The position numbers and the translations under genes are program-made. Of a stretch of DNA of 64,000 nucleotides, positions 10,328-21,629 are shown piece by piece (positions within the stretch are counted from its first letter, which is position 1; each line of letters begins with the position of its first letter). The stretch comes from CAMREV01 sp051656125 (lineage in GTDB: Bacteria; Bacillota_I; Bacilli_A; Mycoplasmatales; Mycoplasmoidaceae), in NCBI GenBank assembly GCA_051656125.1, contig JBOGBH010000052.1:1-64000 (forward strand). Direction: 5' to 3'. A model generated the notes under the pieces. The model did no database searches and was not told the DNA's origin. It was given only the letters and a program-made list of their open reading frames with translations.

Positions 10328-12088
10328 ATGAAAATAAAAGATATTAAAAGTGTTGATGAGTTAAAAGAAGCTTCATTTAAAGATTTAGATAAACTTTGTA
10401 AATCAATTAGAGAAGAAATATTTGATTTAGCAAATAGCAAAAAAATTCATTTATCTAGCAATTTAGGAATTGTTGAATTATCTGTTTCTTTACTTAAACA
10501 CTTCCCAGATACAAATCATAAAATATTTTATGATACAGGACATCAATCATATGTTCATAAGATGCTTACTAATAGATTTTCTGAGATTAAAACAATTAGA
10601 GATTTTAATGGATTATCTGGGTTTCAATGCAATAAAGAATCAATATATGATTTTTATTCATCAGGTCACGCAGGAAATAGTTTATCAATTGCTCAAGGTT
10701 TTAATGAATCAAGCAATGAGGATAAAGTAATAACAGTTATTGGGGATGCTTCTATTTCAAATGGTTTAGCTTTTGAAGCTTTAAACAACATTGGTTTTAA
10801 TCAAACAAAAATGCTAATAATTTTAAATGATAATGGAATGTCAATTTCTAAAAGCGTTGGTAGCTTAAGTATTTCATTAAATAATATGAATTATAAAAAT
10901 TTCTTATATCCATTTATCAAAAATTCATCTAATCATAAACAAATTGAATCCTTATTTAAATTTGAAAAAAAACTAAATAATAATAACTTTTTTACTGATT
11001 TAGGATTTTACTATATTGGTAAAATAGATGGACATAACTTAAAAGCTTTAGACAGAGCAATCACTAAAGGCAGGTTTTATTCTAATTTTTTTCCAACAGT
11101 AATTCATGTAAAAACGACTAAGGGAAAAGGTATTGAAGAATTAGAAAATAATGATCCAAAGTATCATGCTTTTGTAGAAGATGCCTTTAATGAAGAAAAA
11201 GAAACATTCTCAAGTATTTCATCTGATTATTTATTTAAGAAAATAGCAAAGAATAAAGATATTAAAATAGTAAGTCCAGCTATGATTTATTCATCTAATC
11301 TAAATAAAATAGAGAAGGAATTTCCATTTAATTGTGAAGATGTTGGGATTAGTGAAGAGCATAGCATTGCAAAAGCAGCAGGAATTGAATTAGCAAATAA
11401 AAAAGCAGTTATATCAATTTATTCTACATTTATGCAAAGGGCTTATGATCAAATATTAAATGATGTTTGTAGAGAATCATTATCAGTATTATTTCTTGTT
11501 GATCGGGCAGATTTATCTTATGGGGATGGAGATACTCACCATGGTATTTATGATATAGGAATGATTAAATCTATTCCAAATACAATAATATGTTCTCCTT
11601 CAACTAAAAATGAATTAGAGCAACTAATTGATATTGGTTTAGAAAATAATAAAAAATCTATTTTTATTAGACTTTCTAATGAAGTCCCATTTAGTTCAAA
11701 TGAATCAAAAATAAAGTATGGAGAATGAAAATATTTAAAAAACAAAAGTTCATCAATATGTATTGTTTCATATGGAAACTGAATTAATAAAATTTATGAT
11801 GAATACAAGGATGCAAAGGTTGATATATTAAATGCAATTTTTATACATGGTTTTAATGAAGAAAAAGTTATAAATATGATTAAAAAATATAAGAAAATAA
11901 TTTTCTATGAAAGAGTATATAAATCAGGAACTTTATATAATTCAATTGTTGAATTATTAAACAAAAATAATTTAAAAATAAAATGCGAATTAATTTGTTT
12001 TCAAGATAATAATATTGGTTTTGGAAACTCACAATTATTAAATGCAAAAAACAATATGCTTGTTCAAGAAATAAAAAAATATATTTAA
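10328..12088 (+). CDS. dxs: 1-deoxy-D-xylulose-5-phosphate synthase
   Basis: 586 residues, slightly short for DXS (usually about 620). This thiamine-diphosphate enzyme condenses pyruvate and glyceraldehyde 3-phosphate, the first step of the MEP isoprenoid route. Recognisable parts are LSSNLGIVELSVSL near residue 40, YDTGHQSYVHK near 70, SGHAGNSLS near 115, the ThDP motif GDASISNGLAFEALN near 140, YYIGKIDGHN near 230, and the pyrimidine-domain block GISEEHSIAKAAG near 340 with DRADLSYGDGDTHHG near 390. The C-terminal transketolase domain continues past a TGA at 11725. The start lacks a strong ribosome site. No other MEP gene is in the window. Confidence 0.92.
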
Positions 12089-12124
12089 TTTTTAAAATAT
12101 AATTATTACATATTGAGGTTTACT

Positions 12125-13138
12125 TTGAATATTACAGATAGACAAAAAAAATTATTATTTATTATTGTCAATGAGTATGTAGCAACTGCTACTCCAGTGG
12201 GAAGCAAAAAAATAATAAATAAATATATGAAAAACTTATCTGCTGCAACAATCAGAAATGATATGGCCGCTTTAGAAAAAGAAGGTTTACTTGAAAAGGT
12301 TTATAATTCATCAGGAAGAGTTCCTTCTGTGATGGGATATAAATATTTTGAACATAATAATATGTCATCAATTGATGAAGACATTGAAACGAGATTAAGA
12401 AAAATATTTTCAAACAGAAATTTTTCAATTAATGATGTAATTGATTCAAGTATTAGTTTAATTAATGAAACTCTAAAACTACCATCAGTAGTTACGCAAA
12501 CAGATAATGATGAGTTACTTAAAAGAATTGATTTAGTGCCAACATCAAAAGATTCTGCTCTCGTTATTTTAATCACTTCAACTGGAAGCGTTTTTAAAAA
12601 CATAGTTAATTTAGAAAGTGAAAAAGATTTAAAAAACTTATCAATTTGTATAAGAATTTTTAATGATCGATTAATTGATTGTAGACTTTCAGAGGTTATG
12701 GACAAAGTAAAACTTTTAAAATCAATTATCAAAGAAAAAATAATTAATTATGAGTCTTCTTTACAAAGCATTTTAGAAAAGATTTTTACATTTGAAAAAA
12801 AGATTAAAACAAATGTAAAGGGACAATATAATTTATTAAGTCAACCAGAATTTAATGACCATGATAAGCTACTTAAGGTATTAGAAATGTTAGAAAATAC
12901 AACAGTTTGAGAACAAATTGCATATAATCAGCATGTTCATGGCGGTGCTACAACAATAACTTTTGGTGACTCAATTGGAATTAAAGACTTATGTATTGCT
13001 TCAACTGAAATATCATTACCAAATAACAAGACACAAATATCAATAGTCGGTCCTGCTAGAATGGATTTTTCCAATGTAAAAGGAATTCTTGATTTTATTA
13101 AAAATGAAATTGAGAAACATTGAAAGAAAGAAGAGTAA
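12125..13138 (+). CDS. hrcA: Heat-inducible transcription repressor HrcA
   Basis: 337 residues. HrcA binds CIRCE operators of chaperone genes. The N-terminal winged helix reads TDRQKKLLFIIVNEYVATATPVGSK, followed by LSAATIRNDMAALEKEGLL, the signature of the family. The C-terminal part has QHVHGGATTITFGD and PARMDFSNVKGILDF. The start is probably TTG at 12125, placed 7 nt after TTGAGG; another in-frame TTG lies at 12113. It is not next to grpE/dnaK/dnaJ, and no CIRCE inverted repeat was seen nearby. Confidence 0.93.
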
Positions 13139-13141
13139 AAA

Positions 13142-13606
13142 ATGTTTTATATAAAAAATAAAAAATGCAAAGTTTTGAAGCAAAAGAAATGAAAGAAAAA
13201 AAAGATTGATCTTTCTTTAGAAAAAAAAATCAAGCATTTATTAATTATGTATGCATACTTAACAGAACAGGGTGTTGTTGGTTTTCATAAAAAAGAATTT
13301 AAAAAATGATTCAAAAACAATAAAACTGAAATAATTAATTATTATAATGGTGTAAATAGTGATTTCTATTCTACGTTTTTTAATAATGATGAAATAAAAG
13401 ATAGATTAGAATTAGTCTTTAACTATGACGAAAAGTTAATTTCAGATTTAGTTAAAAAAAATACATTTAAAGATGATCAAGAATATAATGAATTTTTAAA
13501 ATTAAACAAAGATTATAATAATTTACTAGAATTTTTGAAAAAAATGCAAATGAATAATTTTAGTGAGTTTTTTGTTTATTTAAATTGCCTTTTGCTACCC
13601 AAATAA
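13142..13606 (+). CDS. Hypothetical protein downstream of hrcA
   Basis: 154 residues read with two TGA-Trp codons. It begins 3 nt after the hrcA stop, so it is probably cotranscribed. The N-terminal 25 residues are strongly basic (NKKCKVLKQKKWKKKK). The rest is mixed helical, rich in F, N, K and E, with no signal peptide and no transmembrane segment. I recognise no family. The basic start could bind nucleic acid or ribosomes, but that is inference from charge alone. Confidence 0.6.
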
Positions 13607-13632
13607 AAAAATCCATTATGTTAATGCATAAT
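13604..13632 (-). terminator. Weak terminator for the 58-residue membrane protein
   Basis: A short hairpin ATTATG (13615-13620) / CATAAT (13627-13632) is followed on the minus strand by GGATTTTTTT. Confidence 0.45.
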
Positions 13633-13792
13633 AGATCGGAATAACTATTGCAGATATAATTAAAGCTAAAACACAAACTAAAGAAATTCAAACTACTATT
13701 TTTTTTCTCTTTAAATATTTATCAATTACTTTTTGTTCTTCTTCGCTAAGAGTTTCATCAAACTCTTCAACTTTATCATTTTCATTTTTCAT
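13616..13792 (-). CDS. Small single-pass membrane protein (58 residues)
   Basis: The frame has an acidic N-terminus (MKNENDKVEEFDETLSEEEQ), a basic KYLKRKKIVVW boundary and one transmembrane helix to residue 55, ending YYALT. Positive residues before the helix suggest the N-terminus stays in the cytoplasm. There is one TGA-Trp. No clear ribosome site is present. It lies convergent to the gene after hrcA. No family is recognised. Confidence 0.5.
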
Positions 13793-13901
13793 ATTAAAAA
13801 AATTATATTATAAATATTTCTTAAAATAATAAAACTATATACTTTATAATATATTTTGATATCAATAACTTAATTGTTATGTATTATCTTAGGAAGGATC
13901 A

Positions 13902-14687
13902 ATGATGAAAATTTTATTCATTGGTGATATATCTGGAGAAGATGGAATTAGAGCTATCAAAGACAATGTAAAAAGCATAATTAAAAATGAAAAAATTGAT
14001 TATGTCATTGCAAATGCAGAAAATACCACAGACGGTAGAGGATTAAATTTTACTGATTATAAAAAATTAATGGAATATGGAATTAATTTTTTTACAATGG
14101 GAAATCATACTTGAAAACAAAAAGATTGTAAAATTGTTTTAAGTGAACAAAATATTATAAGACCAGCTAATCTAAGCAAAGACTTTGAATTCTTTGATAT
14201 TGGAGTTGGTTCAAAAGAAATATTATTCCAAAACAAAAAAATTAGAATAACAAACTTATTAGGAAAATCATTAAACTTTAAGGATATGCAAACAAATCCA
14301 TTTCATAAAATGGATGAAATTCTAAAAGAAGATAAATCAGATATTCATATAGTTGATTTTCATAGTGAAACAACAAGTGAAAAAAACGCATTCTTTTTAA
14401 ATTTTAAAGGAAAAGTAGATGCTATCTTGTGTACTCACACTCATGTACAAACAGCAGATGAAAAAATAAGAGATAAAACTGCTTACATAAGTGATGTAGG
14501 AATGACAGGAAGTGAATCTGGTATTATTGGGGCAAAACCCGAAACAATTATCCAAATGTTTAAAGAAGAAATTCAGTTTTTTAAATTAGCACCAAATTTA
14601 GATAGTTATCAATTTTCTGCAGTTATTTTAGAGTTTAAAAATAATGAAGTAATTGGTATTAAAAGAATACTAAAATATGAGAAATAA
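13902..14687 (+). CDS. ymdB: YmdB-family metallophosphoesterase
   Basis: 261 residues, the usual YmdB length. Di-metal phosphoesterase motifs are in order: FIGDISGEDG near residue 6, ANAENTTDGRGL near 38, TMGNHTW near 67, VDFHSETTSEK near 150 and CTHTHVQTAD near 177. YmdB hydrolyses 2',3'- or 3',5'-cAMP and interacts with RNA decay in Bacillus. The start could be 13902 or 13905 (ATGATG); aggaagg spacing favours the second. A palindromic terminator follows. Confidence 0.9.
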
Positions 14688-14711
14688 AAAAATCACTTAA
14701 GTGATTTTTTT
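14686..14711. terminator. Bidirectional terminator between ymdB and acpP
   Basis: A perfect 26-bp palindrome with A- and T-tracts at its ends serves both convergent genes. Confidence 0.85.
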
Positions 14712-14946
14712 ATTTCTTCATGCTTGATTCAATGCTCTCAATTAAATCTTTTGCAGTCTTCATTGCCATTAGTTTTTCATCTGGAATAGAAATTCCTAAC
14801 TTTTCTTCTAATTCAACAATGACTGTCATAGAAGCTAGTGAGTCTAAACCTATTTCTTTAAAAGTTTTATTAAGATTTGCCTCTGATAAAACAATGTTAA
14901 TATTTTTATCTTTTAAAATCTTATTAACTTCATTCATAATTTCCAT
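14710..14946 (-). CDS. acpP: Acyl carrier protein
   Basis: 78 residues, acidic and helical. The 4'-phosphopantetheine attachment serine lies in IGLDSLASM near residue 35, and FEEKLGISIPDEKL-type sequence follows. Mollicutes with no full fatty-acid synthesis keep ACP as an acyl donor or carrier; its partners are not in the window. aaggtgg precedes the start. It is convergent with ymdB. Confidence 0.93.
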   Translation of the reverse strand: MEIMNEVNKILKDKNINIVLSEANLNKTFKEIGLDSLASMTVIVELEEKLGISIPDEKLMAMKTAKDLIESIESSMKK

Positions 14947-15069
14947 AACATAACCACCTTATCTATACTATTATAACTATATATTATTTTCTTATATCAT
15001 TTTATTTTTTATTATATTATTGTATAATATTGATGTATAAATAATTTTATTTAAAACTATAAGGTATGT

Positions 15070-15705
15070 ATGAAAGAACTTAATAAAGACATAATAGATA
15101 ATGAAGAAATTACTATTAATGATCAAGGTAATGAATCAATTGATATAACTTCAGATCAAATAATTACTCTTGAGAATTCTGAAAATGAAACTAATGGCAA
15201 CATTGAAATGGTTGACGAGAGCGAAGCTGTTGATGAAAGTAATGATGTTAATTCAGATGGTTTAGAATCTATTGATGAAATGGAAGATCGTTTAAAAATG
15301 TTAGAACAACCAACAACTAGTGATAATTCATTAGAATCAACACAAGTTGAAGATGTTACTAGTAGTAGTTTTATAGATAATATAAAATACCCAGTAAAAC
15401 ATGCAGAACATGAATATGCTTTAAAAAATGTATTAGCTAAATCAAACAATGGTGAATTAGAATACATGGAAGAAGTTAAAAGAGAAATGTTTAATAGAAG
15501 AGAGCTAATTTTTATTTATCCAAGAATGTTCTTTTGAAAAAAATGAAAAGCTAGAAAAATAAATCAAGAAATAATTATGGAACAAGAAGCTGAGTTTCAA
15601 AATAATTACCAAAATGTATTAGCTAATAGAAATGAATATAAGGCTAAGTTCAAAGAGTATGAACTAAAACAAAGAAAATACAAAGAATCATTATTTAAAT
15701 TATAA
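15070..15705 (+). CDS. Hypothetical protein with acidic N-terminus and basic coiled-coil C-terminus
   Basis: 211 residues. Residues 1-105 are very acidic and low-complexity (runs of E, D, S and N). Residues 110-211 become basic and helical, with EHEYALKNVLAKSN, RELIFIYPRMFFWKKWKARK and a final coiled coil ending KESLFKL. There is no signal peptide and no membrane helix. It is a single-gene unit with a perfect terminator. The strong charge polarity is reminiscent of scaffold or cytoskeletal-associated mycoplasma proteins, but no family is recognised. Confidence 0.65.
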
Positions 15706-15737
15706 AAAACAATAGTATAATAAGACTATTGTTTTTT
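15704..15737 (+). terminator. Terminator before serS
   Basis: Exact 13-bp arms, AAAAAACAATAGT and ACTATTGTTTTTT, with an 8-nt loop. Confidence 0.85.
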
Positions 15738-15765
15738 TACTTAAATTAAAGAAAAGGTACTAATT

Positions 15766-17031
15766 ATGATTAACTTAAAATTAATTAGAGAAAACCCAGA
15801 CATTTTAAAAAACTCATTAAAGAAAAGAAATTTTAATTTTGATGTTGATTCATTGCTTGCTGAAGATGAAAAATTTAGAAAGATAAATAGTTTATTAGAA
15901 AAAAATAATAATAAAAGAAACGTTCTTTCTAAAAAAATTGGTGAATATATTGCTAAAAACGATCAAGCTTTAGCTAATGCAACTAAAAAAGAAGTTGAAA
16001 CATTAAATATATCAATTACTGAACAAAATAATGAGGCTAATAAAATAAAAGATAATTTGGATAAGCTTTTATTAAGTATTCCAAATATTTTACACTCATC
16101 AATCAAGACTGGTAAAGATGAAAATGATAATGAATTATTTAAAAATAGTAAAACATCGATTCAAAGTGATTTTGTTCCAAAAGCACACTGGGATATTGGT
16201 GTTGAAAAAAATATTTTAGATCTTGAAACTTCAAGTACTTTAACTGGCGCTAGATTTTCAATTTACAAGGGTAAAGGAGCCAAGTTAGTTAGAGCTTTAC
16301 AATCGCTGACATTAGATATGCATAGTGCTAGCGGATATGAAGAATATGTTCTTCCGCTTTTGCTAAATGAAAAAAGTTTGTCAGTCACAGGTCAATTACC
16401 TAAATTTAAAGATGATTTATTTCAAGTTGATTTCAAAGATTATTATTTATCGCCAACTCTTGAAGTTCAATTGACAAATTTATTTCGTAATAAAATTTTA
16501 TATCAAAAAGAACTACCAATTAAAGTAACAAGTTCTTCTTTTAACTTTCGTTCTGAAGCTGGTTCTGCAGGAAAAGATATTAAAGGTGTTTTGAGACAAC
16601 ATCAATTTATTAAGACAGAACTAGTTAATATTTGTGATCCAAAGCATTCATATGAAGCATTAGATGAAATGGTTAAACAAGCATGTTCTATTTTAGATGT
16701 ATTAGAGTTACCATACCGAGTAATGAAACTTTGTTCTGGAGACACAGGATTTGGTTCAGCAATGACTTTTGACATCGAAGTATGAATGCCTTCATATAAT
16801 AATTATCGTGAAATATCTTCTTGTTCAAATTGTGAAGATTTTCAAGCTAGAAGAGGTCAAATAAGATTTGCTAATTCTGATAATAAAAAAGAACTAGTTC
16901 ACACATTAAATGGAACAGGATTATCTATTGATCGTTTATGAATTGCAATAGTTGAAAATTATCAAAATAAAGATGGCGATATTATCATGCCAAAAGCTCT
17001 AAAAAAATATTTAGACTTTGATAAGATATAG
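15766..17031 (+). CDS. serS: Seryl-tRNA synthetase
   Basis: 421 residues, full length. The N-terminal helical arm opens MINLKLIRENPDILKN and holds a long coiled coil to about residue 100, which contacts the tRNA-Ser variable arm. The class II core includes LTGARFSIYKGKGAKL near 160, SPTLEVQL near 228, motif 2 FNFRSEAGSAGKD near 265 with the GVLRQHQF strand, and motif 3 LSIDRLWIAIVENYQ near 387. It uses both TGG and TGA for Trp. It heads a close cluster serS-tmk-holB-mnmE. Confidence 0.96.
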
Positions 17032-17039
17032 GAATAATT

Positions 17040-17681
17040 ATGAAAAGTGGTTTATTTATTACTTTTGAAGGTCCAGATGGTTCAGGAAAAACCACTATCC
17101 TAAACAAAGTTATGAAAGAGCTTAAAGAGCTTAACATTAATGTTTGTAGAACTAGAGAGCCAGGTGGAGAAAATAAAGTATGTGAAAACATAAGAGATAT
17201 TTTACTTAATAATAAAGATGATGTTGATAAACATGCTGAATCATTATTATTTGCTGCTTCAAGGGTTCAACATTTCAATAAATTTATTGTTCCGCAAACA
17301 TCAAAAGGGATTAGTGTTATTTGTGATCGTTTTATTGATTCATCGATTGCATACCAGGGATATGGAAAAAATATTGATGTAAATTGAATTAAGGAAATCA
17401 ATAAATTTTCTACTAATAAGTTTGAGCCAAACTTTACTTTCTTTTTTGATGTAAAACCAAATGTTGCTCAAAAAAGAATTTTAGTTAATCCTAATCGTGA
17501 GAAGAATAGATTTGATTTAGAGTGCCTTGAGTTTCAAGAAATAGTTTATAATGGCTATAAAGAAATTATTAATCAAAATCCAAACAAATTTATAATAATC
17601 AATGCTGAACTAAGTTTTGATGAAGTATACAAACAAGTTTGAGATGAAATTAAAAAAATATTTGGAATCAAAAATGACTAA
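17040..17681 (+). CDS. tmk: Thymidylate kinase
   Basis: 213 residues. P-loop FEGPDGSGKTT is at residues 9-19, the DRX-type region TREPGG near 40, and CDRFIDSSIAYQGYG near 97 matches the dTMP-binding DR(Y/F) motif. It phosphorylates dTMP to dTDP. It starts 8 nt after serS and overlaps holB by 8 nt (ATGACTAA), an arrangement shared with many Firmicutes and mollicutes. Confidence 0.95.
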
Positions 17682-18459
17682 CAAAAACAATCATATTTTT
17701 ATAATTTCTGAAAAAAAATTTTCTAATACAAATGATTTAATTAAAAAAATTTGTAAAGATTTTTTAGCTCATACAGATGAAAAAGAGTTGTATTATAAAA
17801 AAATAGATAATAACAATTATTATGATTACATTGAATATAATCTTTACTTGGAAGATATTAAAATTGAAGAAATTAGAGAATTAAAAAGAAAGTTTTATTC
17901 GATTGCTTTAGAAAATGCTGGTTATAAATTTTATGTAATAAGGAACATAGAATTATTAAGTGCGATTGCAGCTAATTCACTATTAAAATTTATTGAAGAA
18001 CCACCTTCAAACACAATTGGGATTTTTACTTGTAGAAATTCAAATAAAGTTTTACCAACTATTTATAGTAGATGTGAAGAATTAAAATCAGTATCTAATT
18101 TAGATGAAGTAGAAAAATATCTAAATCATAATATTGACAATAGCATGCATAATTTTTATTTAAATTCTTTTTATTCATTAGATGAAATAATAGCTTTTGA
18201 AAATTCAAAAAGTAAAGATGTAATTATTGATTTATATCAAAACTTAAAAAACAATTTAAATGACAATAAAAAAGTTTTAGATTATTTAACACAATTCAAG
18301 AAACTTTCATATAAAGAAATTAGTATTTTAGTTAATTCATTCATGATTGATAACACAGTTGAAAATAAACAAAGTTTATTGGAAGTTGCTAGCAATATTA
18401 AATTTAATTTAAGTAAAGTATTATTATTTAATAGAATAATTAGTTTAATTAAAAGGTAG
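17674..18459 (+). CDS. holB: DNA polymerase III delta' subunit
   Basis: 261 residues. The clamp-loader region reads AIAANSLLKFIEEPPSNTIGIFTC, with IYSRCEELK after it, the typical delta'/DnaX pattern. The P-loop and zinc cysteines of DnaX are absent, as expected for a delta' subunit. The start is ATG 17674 inside the end of tmk. Its position after tmk supports the call. Confidence 0.88.
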   Translation: MTNKNNHIFIISEKKFSNTNDLIKKICKDFLAHTDEKELYYKKIDNNNYYDYIEYNLYLEDIKIEEIRELKRKFYSIALENAGYKFYVIRNIELLSAIAANSLLKFIEEPPSNTIGIFTCRNSNKVLPTIYSRCEELKSVSNLDEVEKYLNHNIDNSMHNFYLNSFYSLDEIIAFENSKSKDVIIDLYQNLKNNLNDNKKVLDYLTQFKKLSYKEISILVNSFMIDNTVENKQSLLEVASNIKFNLSKVLLFNRIISLIKR

Positions 18460-18467
18460 GTCACAAA

Positions 18468-19793
18468 ATGAACACAATTGTTGCTTTGTCAACTCCGCCA
18501 ATGAAATCAACTATTCATATAATCAGATTATCAGGCCCAGAAACATACAATATCATTAACAAAATTTGTGTAAACAAAGTTGAAAAGAGTGGACATTCAA
18601 TTCAAAATAATAAGATCATCAACAAGAATAATAATAAAATTATTGATGATGTTTTGCTAATGAAATTTATAAATCCTAAATCATTTACAGGAGAAGATTT
18701 AATTGAAATTAATTGTCATGGTAACTTAATAATAGTTGATAAAATTATTAAGTTAATTTTAGAAAATGGAGCAATAATGGCGCAACCTGGTGAGTTTACT
18801 AAACAAGCGTTTATAAATAATAAATTAGATATCTCACAAGCAAACTCAATTAATTATTTAATTAATGCTAAAACTGATTTTCAAACTGATGTTTCATTAA
18901 ACATTATTTTAGGTAATGCTAAAAATAAAGTTAAATTAATAACAGAAAAATTATTTCAAATAATAGGAACTCTAGAAGTTAATATTGATTATCCTGAATA
19001 CTATGATGTTCATGATGTTAAAAGTCAAGAAGTTAAAAAAACTATTAATGAAATATACAACGATATTAATGAAATAATAACTAGTTATAACAACAATTAC
19101 CATCTATTTAATGGAATTAATTTAGTTATCTTAGGTAAACCAAATAGTGGCAAATCTTCATTGTTAAATGCTATCTTAAAAATGGATCGAGCAATTGTAT
19201 CTGACATACCAGGAACAACAAGAGATTTTATTAAAGAATCAATAAATATTGATGGATTAAATTTTAATATAATTGATACTGCAGGAATTAGAGATTCAAA
19301 TAATCAAATAGAAAATATTGGTATTAACATGGCTGTGGAAATATCAAAAAATGCAGACTTAATTTTATATGTAATTGATAATTCAATTGCTGTACCAAAA
19401 GATGAATTAGACTGAATTAATAAAAATATTAATTCTAAATTTATTATTGTCAAAAATAAAGAAGATTTAGACGATGCTAATTCAAATTTAAAAGGAATTA
19501 AAATATCTGCTAAAAATAATAAAATAGATAATTTAAAAAAAGAAATATTTAATATTTTTAAATTAAATAATAATGATGAATTTTTTATTACATCAGATTA
19601 TGAAAAAAACATTTTACTAGATATTAATAATAATTTAGATAAAGCAAATAACTTAATTAATGAAGAAGCTTCATTAGATTTAATAATATCTTTTCTTGAG
19701 TATGCATACAAACTATTAAAAACATTTTTAGGTGAAGAAAAAGATTTTGATTTATTAGATGAGTTATTTAAAAATTTTTGCTTAGGCAAATAA
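18468..19793 (+). CDS. mnmE: tRNA modification GTPase MnmE
   Basis: 441 residues. The N-terminal tetrahydrofolate-binding domain has FTGEDLIEINCHGN near residue 68; the G domain has G1 GKPNSGKSS near 223, G2 TTRDF near 248 and G3 DTAG near 270. The protein ends in FCLGK, the family C-terminal FCIGK with the functional cysteine. With MnmG it modifies U34 of tRNAs. The G4 NKXD signature is worn (KNKED). mnmG is not in the window. Confidence 0.96.
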
Positions 19794-19849
19794 TTTTTTT
19801 TTATTACTTTATAAATGTTAAAATTAATTAAAAATATTAAGGATTTTAT

Positions 19850-20830
19850 ATGAAGGTATTAGTTACAGGCGGTGCTGGCTATATTGGGTCGCATGCAGTT
19901 TATTCACTTATTGAAAAAGGTTATGATGTTGTGATTGTTGATAATATGTCAAAAGGTTTTGAGTCTAACATTCATCAAGATGCAAAATTTTATCAAGCAG
20001 ATATTAGAGATGAAAAGGAACTTGAAAGAATTTTTTCAATTGAAAAAAATATTTCATCAGTAATTCATTTTGCTGGTTTAATAGTTGTCCCTGAAAGTGT
20101 TTTAAAACCGTTAGATTATTTTAACAATAATACTTACGGTGTTGAAATATTGTTAAAAGTTTGTACTAAATTTAATGTTAAAAATTTTGTATTCTCTTCA
20201 ACAGCAGCAGTTTATGGAGAGCCTAAAAATATTCCAATATTAGAAACAGATATAAAAGAACCAATCAATCCATATGGTGATTCAAAATTAGCTGCAGAAG
20301 CAATAATAAGAGGTTGAGCAAAAGCAAATAATTCTAATTATGTAATATTTAGATATTTTAATGTTGCAGGTACGCATCATAATGGAAAAATTGGCATTAA
20401 AACATTAAAACCAACTCACTTATTACCTTGTGTAGTTAAAAGTGCAATTGATAACCAAAAATTTATTGTAATGGGAACTGATTATGAAACTAAAGATGGT
20501 TCATGTGTAAGAGACTTTGTACATGTTGTTGATTTAGTGGAAGCACATATTATTGGTTTAGAATGATCAATTAAGAATAATAAATCAGATATATTTAACT
20601 TAGGTTCAGGCGAAGGATATACAGTTTTAGAAGTATTAAATAAAGCAATTGAAACTTTAGCTATTGATATTCCATATGAATTAGGCCCGAGAAGAGATGG
20701 AGATCCAGCTAAGCTTTATGCTGATACTAAAAAAGTAAATTCAGTTTTAAATTGAAAACCAAAAACTTCTCTTGCTCGAATGATTACAACAGAATATAAC
20801 TTTAGAAAAGAATTAACTAACAAGGAATAA
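19850..20830 (+). CDS. galE: UDP-glucose 4-epimerase
   Basis: 326 residues, an extended short-chain dehydrogenase. The NAD motif TGGAGYIGSH is at residues 6-15; the catalytic serine region is FSSTAAVYG near 120, and the YXXXK pair is YGDSK near 143. RYFNVAGTH and the C-terminal LGPRRDGDPAKLYAD are GalE-specific. It interconverts UDP-glucose and UDP-galactose, giving precursors for glycolipids or surface glycans. It is followed by tatD after one base. Confidence 0.95.
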
Positions 20831-20831
20831 A

Positions 20832-21614
20832 ATGCTTTACGATACTCACGCTCATTTAAACCTTGAATACTCAAAAGAAGAATTAGATTTAATTATTAAA
20901 AAATCAATTGAAAAAGAAATTTATGTAAATATTGTTGGTATTGATTTAGAAAGTTCGATTAAAGCAATTGAAATAGCTAGATTAAATCCTAAATATTTTT
21001 TTGCTGTGATTGGAATGCATCCCAATGATGTTAGTAAGCTAACTAAGCAAGAAATTGATAATGATGTAAAACAACTAGATGAATTAATCAAAAGTAACTT
21101 GGATTGCATTAAAGCGATTGGTGAAACTGGTTTAGACTATTTTAGGGAAAAAGATCCAGATGGGATTGCAATGCAATTTTATTCTTTTGAAAAACATGTT
21201 GAACTTGCTAAAAAATATAACTTACCATTAGTATTACACATTAGAGAAGCACATGAAGATGCAATTAAATTTATAAAAGAAAGAAAACTTTCTAAAGTTT
21301 TAATTCATTGTTTTTCAGATAAATTAGAATATGCAGAACAATATGTTCAACTTGGCTGCAAAATATCATTTCCAGGAATAATCACCTTTAAAAAATCATT
21401 TGAACTAAGACAAGTTGTGTCTAAAATTGAAATTAATAATATTGTCTTAGAAACTGATTGTCCCTATTTAACTCCAGAACCTTTTAGAGGTAAAAAAAAC
21501 TCTCCAATATACATAGAATCAATATTTAAAGAAGTATCAAAAATTAAAAATATTTCATTCGATGAAACTTGTGAAAAAATATGTGCAAATTCATTATTAT
21601 TTTTTAATATATAA
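20832..21614 (+). CDS. tatD: TatD-family metal-dependent hydrolase (nuclease)
   Basis: 260 residues, typical. Metal ligands are visible: DTHAHLN at residues 4-10, the glutamate in AIGETGLDYF near 97, LHIREAH near 137, LIHCFS near 157 and ETDCPYLTPEP near 210. TatD proteins are 3'-5' DNases or phosphoesterases. It lies 1 nt after galE, so it is probably cotranscribed. Confidence 0.94.
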   Translation: MLYDTHAHLNLEYSKEELDLIIKKSIEKEIYVNIVGIDLESSIKAIEIARLNPKYFFAVIGMHPNDVSKLTKQEIDNDVKQLDELIKSNLDCIKAIGETGLDYFREKDPDGIAMQFYSFEKHVELAKKYNLPLVLHIREAHEDAIKFIKERKLSKVLIHCFSDKLEYAEQYVQLGCKISFPGIITFKKSFELRQVVSKIEINNIVLETDCPYLTPEPFRGKKNSPIYIESIFKEVSKIKNISFDETCEKICANSLLFFNI

Positions 21615-21629
21615 AGTATAATTTTATAT

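Noticed and set aside
11900..12130. CIRCE operator near hrcA
   Set aside because: The known TTAGCACTC-N9-GAGTGCTAA pattern, or a near form, was not found upstream of hrcA.
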